From: Panonychus citri
Lineage: Eukaryota; Arthropoda; Arachnida; Trombidiformes; Tetranychidae
Assembly: GCF_014898815.1 (NCBI RefSeq)
Contig: NW_026515528.1
Coordinates: 397,991-461,990, forward strand
Direction of reading: 5' to 3'
Length of the DNA stretch: 64,000 nt
The position numbers and the translations under genes were made by a program. The notes beneath the pieces are model-generated. The model was not told the origin of the DNA. It was given only the letters and a program-made list of their open reading frames with translations, and did not search any database. Below, in pieces: positions 23,501-36,500 of the stretch. How positions within the stretch are numbered: position 1 is the stretch's first letter; the number at the start of each line of letters is the position of its first letter.

Positions 23501-26500
23501 TATGATGGACAATTAATATATTACACCAAAGTTTTTTCAAGAAATTAACTGAACATGATAAATAAAAACATGATATTCACACGCAAGTTTATTAAGATGA
23601 TGTTGATGTTTTAATCAACAATTAGTAGTATCTTTTTTTTTCATTATATTACTTGCAACAATTTACTAATCATTACAAGAAAAGAAAAACAAAACGATAA
23701 ACTCAATGTGAATACGGAAGTTTCTTTGTCGATCCAAGAAACGAGATCGTTGCAACGAAATTTGTTCATTTTGACCCAACGAAAATATCGAAACGATAGA
23801 AACAACAATTAACACTTGTTCTGATCCATAGGCTATGTAATTGTCGTATTCTGTATTCGTAGTAGTAGCAATTGACAAATAATTTGGTAACAATTAGACT
23901 TAATTGTGAAAGGGAAACCACAATAAATGAATATAAGAAAAAAAAACTTCCGGGATTGAAAATAAATCTCATTATAAAGCCAAATCTCATAATCATGTTC
24001 ATCTCATTTTTTTTTGTTTGTTACTTTTTTATCATGTTAATAAGACAATTAATCATTAAAAATCATCTTGAATCATGAAGATGATTAACTTGAAGTATAT
24101 TGTAAATGATTACAAGTGAAAGTATATTAATATTATTTGATATTAATTCATTAACTGGATATATCATGATGATCATCATTAAGGGGAAAAAAACTTTAAT
24201 CAACCTAATCTCATATGGTTTTAGTTGTATTATCATAATCATTTATTATATTGTTGATTATTTTTAGTATCAAAGTGTTAAAAGTCAACCTCAAAAGTAA
24301 AAGTTATCGTTTGAATGTCGTGCTGATGATGAGAGGGATGATGATGATGATCTGCATCAGAATTATCATCATTCATTGAAATACGATGAGATGTTTATAT
24401 TTAATTTGTGTCAGCAATTTATATATATACAAACTTATATAAAGAAAGTGGAACCACAAATTTTCAGGCTTAATGAACCAGTGAATAGAACATTGAAAAA
24501 ATGGTTTAGATGGCAATTTTAAATTGCCCTCAGGCTAATCGGTTAGCGAAGATGCTAAATCCAGTTGGAAACTGTTGTAATTTATTATTCATGATAAAAT
24601 TGAACAACCGATAAAATTATGGAGTAAAAAGTGATGATGAAAACGTTTCAATTTCAATGGAAAAACTTTTCAATTGAAAGAAGATGAAGAAGAAAAAAAA
24701 ACTTTAACAATCAATTGAATTGTAAATTGACTTGATTAACTAAGTTTCTCATCACTTGGATTAGTAGGAGAGGAAAAGGATCCGGATGATTAACAAGATG
24801 ATTAACATATGATGATGATGATGAAGATGCTCAGAAAAAAGGTTAGCATCCACCCCCTTCCGGTTTTCTCTTCCTTCCTCATCACCTTCATCATTGTCTG
24901 GATTAAATCTTAATCCAAGTTGATTTTTTATTTGAATTTTTTTTTCGCTCCTTTTTTTTGGTTGATTGTTGATCTAATTGAAATGTAACTGGAATTAATT
25001 AACTTAATCATTTCTTGTTGTTCTGTATTAACTGATGCATTTATGGTTAATTAAATTGGGTATGAATTAATTAGTAGCAATTAAATTGATTCTATTATCA
25101 ATTGGCTCGAATTTTTTTTTTACTCTTCTTAATTTGATTCTTTAACTTTTTTTCTTCTTCTCTTTCTCCCTTTTCGTATCTTCTTTGGATCTTAATTGTT
25201 TATCTCTAAAGGAAATAGTTTAATTGTCTAATTAAGGTGATCCTAATTAGTGGATTAATTTATATATTATATTCGGATATTGTTTACACAATTTGTTAAT
25301 CCTTTCATTATCCTTTTCAAGGTTGAAGATGATTAAATTGCGATCAGGTTAATGGTTAGAGTAATCAAATTAAATGATCAAGAGTTTTGATCAGATATGA
25401 ACATTTTTATCTGACATCATTATCATGATTAATTGAGAAACCAGAAAGGAAAAACAATTATTCACAATTAAGATGATTACATTGAACTCGGCCACAAAAT
25501 TAATAATTAATACTGTTAATGGTCATCAGAATTACAAGATAATGATGAATTAAACAATTAACTTAATCATTTGGAATACAAATATCAATCAATAGAAATG
25601 AAATTTCAATGAAAATCAGAATAGATTTTGAATTTTCTCAATTGATCCAATCAAAATCATTTTCATTCAATTAAATCATTACCTCTAGTTAATCAACATT
25701 CAAATGAGTTTATAATTAAATGAAACAATTGATATAATGGTGATCATAATCATTTGGAATCCTAATTAGTGGTGTAACTGTAAATTCATTTGGTTGTTAA
25801 TTGTTGACTTAAAATCAGGAATAATTAAGATGAATCTCATTTCTAATCAACAACAGTTTAATTGTGATTCGCGTTGAACTAATTGTTATCATTTGCAAGA
25901 GATTAAATTGTTATGAAGTAAAAGAAGAAGAAAAAAAATTGTTATCATTTCTTTTTACCTTCTTAATCAAGTTCTGATTATCATTGACCATTCAACTTCC
26001 TTGTGATAATTTAACTCTCATCTTCATAAATCATGATGACCATCATCTTCATCTTCAACACGAATCAAGTATTAATATATATTTCCGTTGATGATTAGTT
26101 GATTGTTGTTGATTCACTTACGATCATCATGTTATTATCTAATATAAGCATCAAGATGCTAACATTATCAAAATATTATGGAATCATTTTCAAAATCGTT
26201 TAATTAATTGTTCAACCTGAATTTTATTATTATTATCATGAAAAAAATTTCTCCAAATAAAATTCATAGAATCAGAATTGATAATATTGTATAAAGTGAA
26301 ACTTTTTTTTTTGGCAAATTGTAGTAGTTTGATTATAATCAATGAATCGGAAAAAAAGCAATTGAATTATTATATGAAAAAAAAGTACAATCCAAACAAT
26401 TAAGAACCCAAAGAAAATACAATTAATTATTTACAGAAAAATATTCAATCAATTTAATTGACCAGTATGATAATTGATTGGTGATGATTAAGATTAATTA

Positions 26501-26517
26501 TTTGATTAAAATTTTTC
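20584..26517. other. gene-poor AT-rich intergenic DNA
   Basis: No convincing gene. Small open frames near 20970-21173 and 23666-24078 overlap on both strands and show only AT-driven residues. A 17-base palindrome (GGCAATTTTAAATTGCC) lies at 24512-24528 within a slightly GC-richer patch, about 24470-24560. GATGAT/CATCAT runs are common from 24300 onward. Confidence 0.5.
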
Positions 26518-28212
26518 CTATGAAGAGGCAGCATAATTTTCAGATGAATCTAAATGATGGTGACAATTTTTACCATTTAAATTGTTACCTGATCCTTGAT
26601 AATTAGATTTAACTATTTGATTGTTTGATCCTGAAGTGTAGTAACCTGTTGATGGTGATGATGATGATGATGATGATTGAGGTTGATATGGTTTCTTAAG
26701 ATTGATATTGGGTTTGATATGTTGATTGTTACCATTTTTGTTTAAATTGTTCAAATTTTTACCAAAATAATTAAATTTAACAACATTAGGAGGTAAAGGA
26801 ATAGCAATTAAACCTTGTTCACCAACAATTTCAACGGTTGTTGGATAGCCAACTGAATGATTTGGTAATTTATTTGATGATCGGCCAGAATTATGATAAC
26901 CAGAACTTGAAGATGATCCTGATGATGCTGATGATGATGGTGAAGATAATGATGGTTTACCTGTATAAGCAAGAGGTACATGGGACATGTAGGTTGACTG
27001 TTTATTACCTGTTCCATAATTGTTGTTAGAGTTTTGATGATTAACGTGATTAGTTGATGGTGAGGTTGAAGATGAGGATGAGGATGAGGATGAAGAGTAG
27101 CCAGAAGATGAATAAGGTTGAGGTTGGTAAACATTTAATGTTGTCCGTCTCTTGGCTGGTGAAAGATATGAATTAGTTGATTGTTGTTGATTGTGATTGT
27201 GATTGTGATGATGATGAGATGGTTTTGATGATTGTGATGTAGCCACTGATTTAGCATCATTTAAATTTTTACTCAATTCTTGTGAGTCAAGATGCTTTAA
27301 TACCTGAAATAAAATACCACGAATTGTATTGATATCTATATCCATGTTTTTATCTTGTTGATTATCAGTTGGATTGGGTCTTGATTGTTGATTGTTGTGT
27401 AACTGATTGTAAGCTTGAGTTGATTTAATTGGTCGGAAGGAATTACCTGTGTAACCATTATTTTGTTTTGGTACCAAATTGCTGATAAAATGGACTCCAT
27501 TATAAGGTCGAGGGTTATTGTTGTTGTTGTTGTTGGTGTTGAAACTGTTTCGAGCTCCCGAGATTAGATCGTTGTAATTAATATCCATCAATGGATGATG
27601 ATGTTTACCTGAGGAATAGGTGAAAGTTTGATGAGTTTTCATTTGATTGTTTCCACCATTATATGAATCGAATTGAGTTAATGGTATGTACTCTTCTTGG
27701 TACATTTCTTCTGGTGTGAATATTGGATCACCAATTCGAGCTGTGGCTGAGGAGGCTCTTGGTGAGAGATTGACACCATCGTTAGCACTCATACTTGAAG
27801 AGTAAAGGTCACGGTGGAAATCATCTGAATCCATGGCTGCTATTATGGCTGCGTTGTCAAAGACATGGTCAGGAACTGAGTGTAGAGCTTCAATGTAAGA
27901 TGAAATGTTTGCTGGTTCAACATGAGGTTCAAAAGTTAATCCAGGAAAAGGTTCAGATGCAGATGAAGTTAACCCTGAAGTTACGGAGGTGGATAAAGGT
28001 GAAGGGGATGAAGCGGTTGATGAGGTAGATGATGATGATATTGATGATTCTGCAGTTGAGATATCAGCTGATTTTGATGATTTCACTGAAGATGATGGTG
28101 ATGACGCTGAAGAAGATGAAGAAGATGAAGTTTTCAATGTATGACAGTGAAATAAATCCAATGTGATTAGAGCAAAAAATACAATGATTGATAAATTCAT
28201 GGTGAATTTCAT
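26518..28212 (-). CDS. secreted Ser/Asn/His-rich low-complexity protein
   Basis: Single-exon frame of 564 residues from ATG at 28212 (frame opens slightly further upstream without an ATG; a second ATG follows four codons on). The N-terminus is a signal peptide (core SIIVFFALITLDLFHC), so the product is probably secreted or cuticular. The rest is dominated by Ser runs, Asn runs and His clusters, with a few ordered islands: one near residues 90-110 (FPGLTFEPHVEPANISSYIE), one around DIDINTIRGILFQVLKHLDS, and one near PTTVEIVGEQGLIAIPLPPN. No cuticle R&R consensus, no chitin-binding cysteine pattern and no dibasic/amidation series were seen. The family is not recognised. The short conserved-looking islands suggest a matrix or cuticle-associated protein, but that is a guess. 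Confidence 0.72.
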   Translation of the reverse strand: MKFTMNLSIIVFFALITLDLFHCHTLKTSSSSSSSASSPSSSVKSSKSADISTAESSISSSSTSSTASSPSPLSTSVTSGLTSSASEPFPGLTFEPHVEPANISSYIEALHSVPDHVFDNAAIIAAMDSDDFHRDLYSSSMSANDGVNLSPRASSATARIGDPIFTPEEMYQEEYIPLTQFDSYNGGNNQMKTHQTFTYSSGKHHHPLMDINYNDLISGARNSFNTNNNNNNNPRPYNGVHFISNLVPKQNNGYTGNSFRPIKSTQAYNQLHNNQQSRPNPTDNQQDKNMDIDINTIRGILFQVLKHLDSQELSKNLNDAKSVATSQSSKPSHHHHNHNHNQQQSTNSYLSPAKRRTTLNVYQPQPYSSSGYSSSSSSSSSSTSPSTNHVNHQNSNNNYGTGNKQSTYMSHVPLAYTGKPSLSSPSSSASSGSSSSSGYHNSGRSSNKLPNHSVGYPTTVEIVGEQGLIAIPLPPNVVKFNYFGKNLNNLNKNGNNQHIKPNINLKKPYQPQSSSSSSSPSTGYYTSGSNNQIVKSNYQGSGNNLNGKNCHHHLDSSENYAASS

Positions 28213-28245
28213 GTTGATCACTGAATAACTTTTAGAGAAACACAC

Positions 28246-28962
28246 AAAAATTAACGAAAATTTCGTAGAAAAATGTATCGGCTAATGATTTAAAGAAATT
28301 GATTGAAAATCAAATGATGGTCAAGATGATAATGATTGAGATAAACAAAAAGATGAAGATGATGACCAAAGGGAAAGGTCAGTAGCCGGGACAAAGTGAT
28401 GAGGATAAACACACAAGATGATGATGATGATGTTATTGATTGTTTTATTTAGATTTGAAAGGCAATGGAGCAAAAACTTTTTCTTATTTAATGTTTTCGC
28501 AAATCACTAAACAAGATTGAGAAGATGTTACCTGTTGGAGATAATGATGATAATGATGTTAGTCAGGGAACTTTTCAGGAGAAAATTGGAAATGAAGAAA
28601 AAAATTTATTCTATTGTGAAAAAGGAGAAGGTATTGTTCAACTGAATTTGGTGCTTGACATGAGGATTCTGTTTGTTTCACTGATTTATTTGTCTACCTG
28701 GTGAAGAAGATGAGAGAGCATCAAAGGTTCATTTAGTTCTGAATGAATCGACCCAGTGAGTCTTATATAACATCAATGGATTGACACGCTTAAGATGAAG
28801 ATGAGACTGGAGAGAGTGAGAAAAATTAGATTAAGAGAGTGAGTGAGAGTGAGAGATGTATGGAGGTGCGAAAGAGTTTGATGAACGAAAGTGACCAGAA
28901 GAGAGAGAAATGAAGGCGGAGAGAGAGGATGAAACTTTCAACTTTCGAATTTAAAATCTTCT

Positions 28963-28966
<4 letters not shown>
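28246..28966. other. 5' flank of the secreted Ser/Asn-rich gene
   Basis: Presumed 5' UTR and promoter. It is purine-rich on the plus strand (GAGAGAGTGAGA runs, 28800-28930). No TATA box was assigned. Confidence 0.4.

Positions 28967-29026
<60 letters not shown>
28967..29026. repeat. (CT)n microsatellite, about 60 bp
   Basis: An uninterrupted CT dinucleotide run of about 30 units, next to a GA-rich stretch on the same strand upstream. It could act as a GAGA-factor-type promoter tract or adopt non-B structure. Confidence 0.95.
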
Positions 29027-29029
<3 letters not shown>

Positions 29030-29800
29030 TCTTCATTATCGACTTTGATTCAATTTCTTTCTCTTTCTTTACTTATCATCTTCGTCTTTCTTTGCCGATT
29101 TGTGTCTTTCTCACTTCTCTCTGATAAAATTATTTGGATTGGATTCTGATTCTCAATGTTTCATGATTAGTTTAATCATAAGAGTTAATTACCTTTAATT
29201 TTTTACCTTATTCTTCTTGATTGTTATAACAATAAGGATGATTGCAGATGATTAAGATGAAGACGAGTCTTTAAATTGTAGTTACCTGACCAGTCTCATC
29301 GTTCAATGGTTTCATATTCATTCACCTTTCAGTTATTTCTGATTAATCCAACAATTCATTTTAATTATCATTATTTGAAGATGCTAATGTATTAATATCA
29401 TGATGATGACGGATGAAGATGATGATAATTAACATTTAAATCATTTTTACATTATCCTCTCTCTCTCTCTCGGTCAGTTATTACTATTGTTATCATAATC
29501 AAATCGTAAAGAAAAATTTTAATTATCAACAATCAACAGTATCATTTGCTAATCATATTTAGTTGACACGAAATGTTATCAACAAAAAAGTTTCACTTTC
29601 TATGTTTTCATCACAATTAAATCAAATCTTAATCATCATCACAATTATCAATGCTCAAAATTACAATTAATTTCATCATGTTTACATTTAATTCAGTGTT
29701 GAAATTACAACTTCCTTTTACTTTAATCAACAATTATTGTCAACAGATTGTGATTAGTAACAATCAACAAATTATTGAATTAATTGAAACAATTTGTATA
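29027..29800. other. intergenic, nothing recognised
   Basis: AT-rich with a short CT run near 29456. No gene was seen. Confidence 0.4.
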
Positions 29801-30483
29801 CAGGGTGAGCAAGAAAGAACTCCGAACGTTTGTTTTCGAATAGCTTCGAAATGGTAAACATAATTATTGTTATTTTTTCTTTATTCTCTTATGAAAATGT
29901 CGAGAAATAATTGGGAAAAGTTTCAAAATATTCGCTTCTGTTTTGATTAAGATATTAGAGTTTGAATTCAGGTTTATTTGATTCTCGGGCTAAAATAAGT
30001 CATTTGCTTGACAATCATAAAATTCTTACAAAGAGGGTTGAGACGATTATTTTTGTCTATTTCGATATATCAAAGAAAGGGCTAAAATTTTGCTATAGCA
30101 AAATCTTTAAATGACTATTGATAGCTAGAATGACATTTGCTAAATTTGGGTAGAAATTTTAGATTTTGAGAAAAATAGCGACAATGAAAGTTTCTGATGA
30201 AATCCCGCTGGACAAATCAAATACAACAATACACAGATATAATGAACGAAAGAAATACATATAAAAGTAATCTATGTAAAAATTATCCAGAAAATTGAGT
30301 AAATCAAAATTTTTCAGTAAAACTCACTGTCCACCCGCTACAAGAAATTTTTCCATTTTCTACACACTTATAAATTTAAGTTAGAGGTACTTGCAACTTT
30401 CTACAATCTCATTTTTGTAAATTAGTTCTTTGTTGAAAAGATATTCCGCAACAAACGCTCGGAGTTCTTTCTTGCTCACCCTG
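29801..30483. mobile_element. Tc1/mariner-type non-autonomous element (683 bp)
   Basis: The left end CAGGGTGAGCAAGAAAGAAC (29801) is matched in reverse complement by the right end finishing GCTCACCCTG at 30483. The inverted repeats extend about 45 bases with a few mismatches. TA dinucleotides flank both ends (29799-29800 and 30484-30485), the target duplication of Tc1/mariner elements, and CAGGGTG is a typical terminus. The interior has no transposase frame, so it depends on an enzyme from elsewhere. Confidence 0.85.
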
Positions 30484-32526
30484 TACATAAATCAATGATT
30501 TTTTAGTTTTAATTGTTTACGATTAGTATCAATTGTACATATCCGATTAGCTTTCAATCAACTAATTTGAATCAATCAAATTGGTATTAAATTTTTTAAC
30601 AACTTTACAATCAACTGATTGCTAATTTTCATGTCGATTAACTTTCATTAAAACTGAGTTTAATTGCTACAGATTATCAACAATTAAATGAAAATCAACC
30701 GATCAACATACCAGTCAAATTGTGAACAATTTAAATTGTTTCAATCAACAACAATTTATTAATAGTTGATTAACAATTTAAGAAAAATTAATTTTGAGCA
30801 ATTAGAAACAAAAAATAGATTAACTAATTTGTTACCCATTAAATTGTTTGTATTGTTTGATCATCTTAAATTGTTGTTCCTTAATTGTAATTAAGGGAAT
30901 CGGTTTTTTCGTCTAATTTTTTTTTCTTAAATTATTATTAATTGTTTTAAGATTAAGTAATACAAATGACTATTAATTATTGTTTAATTGTTTGATTAAC
31001 TTTTCTTCCTGGAACTTGAGGATTTTAATTAAAACTTTTTTTCACATTTCTACAAATTTAATCAACGGCAAATGATTTGTTAATTGTAAATCATATTAGA
31101 TAGAATTAATTGAAAAGTTTTTTGTTGTTAATTGTGAAAAATTGATTATCAATAGTTGTGATTAATCATCTTTAATTGTTGTATTGTTAAACATGATATT
31201 TCAATGGTTGATTAGTTTATTGTAAATCAGATCTACTTACTTTAATTGTTATCATTAACAAATTGTTACGATTTTTGGGTTGACACAATTAACCAATTCT
31301 CATATAAGCAAAAACTATTGGCAATAAATTGATTATTTCCGATTTAATTTGAATAACAATTAAGTTTACAATCAATGTAAATTGTGATCAAATTAATTTC
31401 CATTCTTGGATCCAAGCCTATTAACAAAGATAATCACAATTAAGGTTTAAATTGTTTCAGTTGAAACTAAATATGATTTAAATGTTTTAATTGTCACTTA
31501 CTATCAATAAGAATGTAGCTAAAAACTACTAATCAATTAATTAACTTAATCAACTACCACAATAATCACAATTAAAGGGGAAAAAGTTTATTATTAATTT
31601 CCAACAGTTCAAATACCCGATTGATTAATTGAGTTATCAAATCAATTGATTAATAAGAAACTCCTTACAATTTAATAGTTTATAATGAGACCATAGTAGT
31701 TAATTGATTTGAGCAATTAACTTTTAATTACTCACAATACAAATTGTTGACATTAGTATATTTTTTTTTGTCCCATTGATTTGAATCAATTGAAGTTTAA
31801 TCATTTTCCAAGACTTTGAAAACTTTGACTAATTAATAATTAATTATACCAAGTGAACGAGTTAATTATTAATCAATTTAATATTAACAATTACATAAAT
31901 AGCGAGAGCCAGTTGTTTGTGTTAATTTGAATCTCAGTTGACAATTTAACTTTTCTTGATTGTATTAGTTGGTTAATTGTCCCAATGAGAGTAGACATAA
32001 AATAATAACGGCCCACTCATTGTCCATCTAATGTCCAAACTCGTGAAAATCGTGACATTGAACTCGAGGTTATCCAAAAGTTTTATCGATCTACTTACTT
32101 GGTTCTAAATAAAAAAGTTCTAAGTTTACATCGAACTTAAATTAAGCTTTTTGATGAGCCTCGAATCTTGTTGAGTTTCACTTGATCGAAATAATTAACA
32201 ACATTTAGTTAATTAATTATTTTTTCTCTCGTGTTTTTGATCAACTTTTTTATACAAAATCGCGAAAAAAAAGTTTCTTAATCAACTTTTAATTCCAGTT
32301 TCTAATAACTTTCATTTTTCCATCTTCTTGATTAATATACACAATTAGAAGACAAATCTTGGTGTACTTTTGATTGTCAACAATTAACAAAAAATTAGAA
32401 AACTTTTTCTTTCAGATTGGACATTTAATCGTTAATTGTAAATTGATACAAACTGAATTAACTTTTTCTTTCCTCATTCAGTTTGATTGTTAACCAAAAA
32501 AAAACTGAATATTTAGTATTGAAGAT
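30484..32526. other. AT-rich intergenic DNA
   Basis: No gene or mobile element was recognised between the mariner-type element and the retrotransposon. Confidence 0.5.
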
Positions 32527-33174
32527 TGAAGGGTGGAAAAATTGAACCCACCAACAATTGGTGTTGATTACTTTTTTATATTTTAATCATTCATTTAATT
32601 AATTTTCTTTAATTTTTGATTTTATTTTAATTACATTTTCTATTGTCTTAACGCTTAGATAAGCTAAAGCTTAAACACTCTTAAAAGTGCCAATTTGAGT
32701 AAGAGAAACAAACTCTCTTTCTTTTTGTAAACCATTATTAATCAAAGATTAATAATTTATCAAAGCTTTAACTATCTTTGTACTGATTAGCTGGATTAAG
32801 CTTAAGCTTGATTGTATCAACAGACAAAAGTCTGATTAAGCAAACCAGTCCGTTTATATTGTATCTCCCCCCAATTTAATCAACTTCTGACATCTTATGT
32901 ATCTTTGTATAAAAGGACACAATGAGAGATAAGAAGTTAACAGTTAATTTTCATTTCTTAACTAGTTCACATTAAAAATTCAATAAAGTATCTTGAACTT
33001 AAATTCAAATCATAGTAGATTAATTCACATACTCATAGAGTGGTCCTGTATCGAACTTGAACTGACCTGATTATTGAAGGGCAGGTCCAATCTTCGAATT
33101 TGTTAGTCTGAATTATTCCCCTTGTCTCTTAAAAGACGTAAATTTCCCCAATAAACAATAGAAAAACCCCTTCA
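32527..33174 (+). repeat. 5' LTR
   Basis: Begins TGAAGGGTGG and ends CCCCTTCA (TG..CA). It contains a TATA box and AATAAA signals at 32982 and 33149, with CTTGTCTCTT near the end. 648 bases. Confidence 0.95.
32908..32915 (+). promoter_or_regulatory. LTR TATA box
   Basis: TATAAAAG in the 5' LTR, with the identical box at 42486-42493 in the 3' LTR. A transcript start is expected roughly 30 bases downstream. AATAAA at 32982-32987 then lies in the predicted R region. Confidence 0.7.
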
Positions 33175-33176
33175 TT

Positions 33177-33194
33177 TGGCGACCCAGGCAGGAT
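33177..33194 (+). other. primer-binding site
   Basis: TGGCGACCCAGGCAGGAT lies two bases after the LTR. It starts TGG as expected for pairing with a tRNA CCA end. The tRNA was not identified. Confidence 0.7.
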
Positions 33195-33225
33195 CATTCT
33201 ATTCCGTGTGTGAAATTTTTCATCT

Positions 33226-33540
33226 ATGATCACCAGAAGAAAACGACAGTTAAATATGGCTGATCCAACTATTTCAAGTGCTACATCTAATGATATCAAA
33301 GATATATTAGAATTATGGAAAATAGAAATTCCACCAACTTTCCTTCTTAAGAAGAAACTTATTTGTGCTATAAAAACCAACATAATGTTACTTGGTGAAA
33401 ATTTCAGTGAAGATGAAATTAGTGCATTTAACTTAAGTGATGTGAAGAATCAACTTATGCCTGAATGGATCACAGTTTTCCGTTCTTATGGTTTGTCCGA
33501 AAATGAGATACAAACAGTACTCACAAAATCAAGGAGATGA
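33226..33540 (+). CDS. retrotransposon leader/gag N-terminal reading frame
   Basis: 104 codons from ATG 33226 (or 33256, MADPTISS). Helical, mildly acidic, no known motif. It overlaps the next frame by 53 bases and lies one frame off it. Continuing from this frame into the long one would need a +1 shift in 33488-33540. It may be the true N-terminus of Gag joined by frameshifting, a separate small protein, or a sign of an indel. The long frame has its own ATG at 33488 but in a less natural position. Confidence 0.6.
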   Translation: MITRRKRQLNMADPTISSATSNDIKDILELWKIEIPPTFLLKKKLICAIKTNIMLLGENFSEDEISAFNLSDVKNQLMPEWITVFRSYGLSENEIQTVLTKSRR

Positions 33541-36500
33541 AGCATCATTGGGAGCAATCACCCACAGTGAACTCTCATTACTACAACTACCAATCAGCTC
33601 TATAAGGAGACTCAAGGATGCATTGGATGCAATCGGTATTGAGATCGAAGACGAAATCCGTGTTGAAACCATTCGACCAAATTCACCCATCATACAACCA
33701 ATAATTCAAGTTCCCGAGAACAATAACCAGTTACTAGCCAATAGTCTCATGGAATTTGCCCAAGCAATTAAAAGAGATCCCGAAATACCCGAATTCAAAA
33801 GAGGTGAGGACATGACAGCATGGGTAATGAAGACACGAGCTAGATTAACCCATGAAAAGGTTGATGATGAAACAAAATTAAGGTGTTTCAAAAAAGCAAT
33901 GGCGCACGAATTATTGTCAATGGCTCAAACCATATCAACAGATATAACTGATTACAATCAATATCTGGAAGCTCTCAACGAGAAGCTCAATTGTCCATCA
34001 ATGAAATATGCAGCTCATTTTGAACTCACAAATTATCGATATCGACTAGAGGAACATCCATCCGAATTTCTTCAAAATCTTAAGATTAAGATAAATAAGT
34101 CACTCGGTAAGGTAACAGAACCAGTTATCATCAATACGATATTGAACCAGATTCCCCGTCATATACGAAATGAAGTTTATACTTTAGGAGCAAATGAGTC
34201 AGAAGATAAAATCTTCAATGTTCTAATAAGAAAACATCATGATTTTCTTGAACAACAAAGGCAAATTAGAAAGCCAACAAGACCAACACCTAAAGGTGAG
34301 AACAACAACAAACCCAGGAATGATATGAATTCCAATCTCAACAAAATTTTAAGTGGTAACAATGACCAACCTCAACGTCAAGGTAGAAATAAATGGTGTT
34401 CGAGATGTAAAAAGAACAACCATAATACCGACGAATGCTACAGAAAGCAAAATGATGAGCGAAATAAAGCTAAGGCTTCAACCTCTTCGAATCAACAACC
34501 ACAAGAGCAACAAAATGCTCCAGTTAATTACGTTCAGCCTGAACAACAAGTGGTCGAACCGACTACAACAGCCATACGTCAAAATGACCACGTATGGGCA
34601 ATTAATGACCAAACACCAAAGCTAACACAGCTCGGTTTTCATCATCTGAAACACATGCCAACCGTTAATTTTAAGTTGTTTACACCCGATAAACAATATG
34701 TGCGAGATGGATTAGTATTGCTTGACACAGGGTCAACAATATCTGCTCTTGACATTGGAATTGCTCAAGAACTTGGTGTTAAAATTAACTATTTTAATCG
34801 TTCCCTTAAAGGAATAGTTTCAAACTCAGTTTTAAACTCAATTGGATTTGCTTTTGCCATGATTAAACATCCGGAAATGGATGAAACGAGAATCTTAAAG
34901 ATTCAAATTTGTCAAAACTTTGAACCTCAATGTCTCATTGGTAATTCATTTATGCATCTTTACTATACAACTTTTAAAAGTGATGGAGAAGAATATTCAA
35001 TCCAAGTGAAAGAAACTCCCGATGGAAAATCTTATGATGCAAATTTCCTATTCAGATTCGTCAATAACAACGAAAACACAGTAATTCTAAATGCCGGTAT
35101 GAATGCAATGGCTGATGGTAACAACAATTATATCATCAACTCTGTTAAACAGAAAAAAGAAAATGAAGAAAACAATCCCTTCAGCAATTTTATCATCGAT
35201 AAACAAAACAAACAAGCTTACAAGCTTAAACTTGGTAATCAAAATTATCTAATGGCAGTTCGAGACATTCACGAACAAGAACAACTTGAGTTGTTACAAA
35301 ACCCGATGCTGAAAAAAGCATTTGATCGAGTTAACAAAAATTTGCCAGTTGAACAGCAGAATAGTCTGTTAAAATTAATCGACGAATACATCGATTGCTT
35401 CTCAAAAAGTAAACACGATATTGGATTCGTGCCAGCAAAAATTTGCCCAGTTAACATCAATTTGGAAGGTAACCCAGTACCTTATCAAAAACCATATGCT
35501 CTAAGTCCAGAAAGAAGAGCCGAACTAAAACAATTGGTTCAAGAAATGATCGATGCTAACATCGTAGAACCTTCAAAGGCCCCAGGAGGCTCACCTGTTA
35601 TCATGGTACCACGACCGGACGGCTCACACCGCATGGTTATAGACTATCGTTGTCTCAATCGTATCTCTAATGTCCCAAGACACCCAATGCCTAGAGTTGA
35701 CGATTGCCTTGAATTGGTTCGTGGTGGAAAATACTTTAACTTATTCGATCTAGCCCAAGGCTACCACCAAATCGAGTTACCCCCAGAAGAGCGAGAGAAA
35801 ACAGTGTTTGTTACACCATTTGGAAAGTTCCAATATAAAAGGCTCCCCATGGGCTTAAGCTCCGCTCCGTTCATTTTTCAGAACTTCATCAATCAAGTCT
35901 TGGATGGACTTCAATTTCGCGAATGTATCGGATACTTTGATGATGTACCGGTAATTGGAAAAACATTCGACGAGCTAATCGAAAACACTAGAAAAGTTCT
36001 AGACCGATTTAAACAATACAACCTTAAGGTTAAAGTGGAAAAATGCAAGTTAGGATTTCCTGAAATTCTACTCCTTGGACATATTGTAACAGGAAATGGT
36101 ATAAAACCAGACCCAAGAAAGGTCGACGTGGTAAAACAATTACCCTACCCAAGAACAGTCCGTGAATTACAATCACAATTGGGATGCTTCAACTATTTTG
36201 CAAGGTACATACCAAATTTTTCAACAATTGCAGCCCCTTTATACCGACTCGTTTCAAAGGAAAGACGATTCTGTCTTTTACCTGATGATAAAAAGGCTTT
36301 GGATAAGCTAAAAGAAGCGCTAATCAAAACGACTATGTTAGTCCATTATGATCCTGTCTTAAGACGAAAAATCAGTGCTGATGCATCTGATCAAGCAGTT
36401 GCCGGAATCTTATTACAAGAAGATAAAGATTCAGAGAATTACGATTCTGATTGTCCCTTAGAAGACATTAAAGATTGGCAACCCGTAAGTTTTTACTCTC

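Noticed and set aside
23666..24078. Three overlapping small frames
   Set aside because: Frames on both strands in AT-rich DNA, with Phe/Ile/Tyr-rich or Lys/Asn-rich composition and no splice or start support.
26808..27134. Second minus-strand frame rich in His and Leu
   Set aside because: Out-of-frame reading of the CATCAT-type repeats in the secreted Ser/Asn-rich gene.
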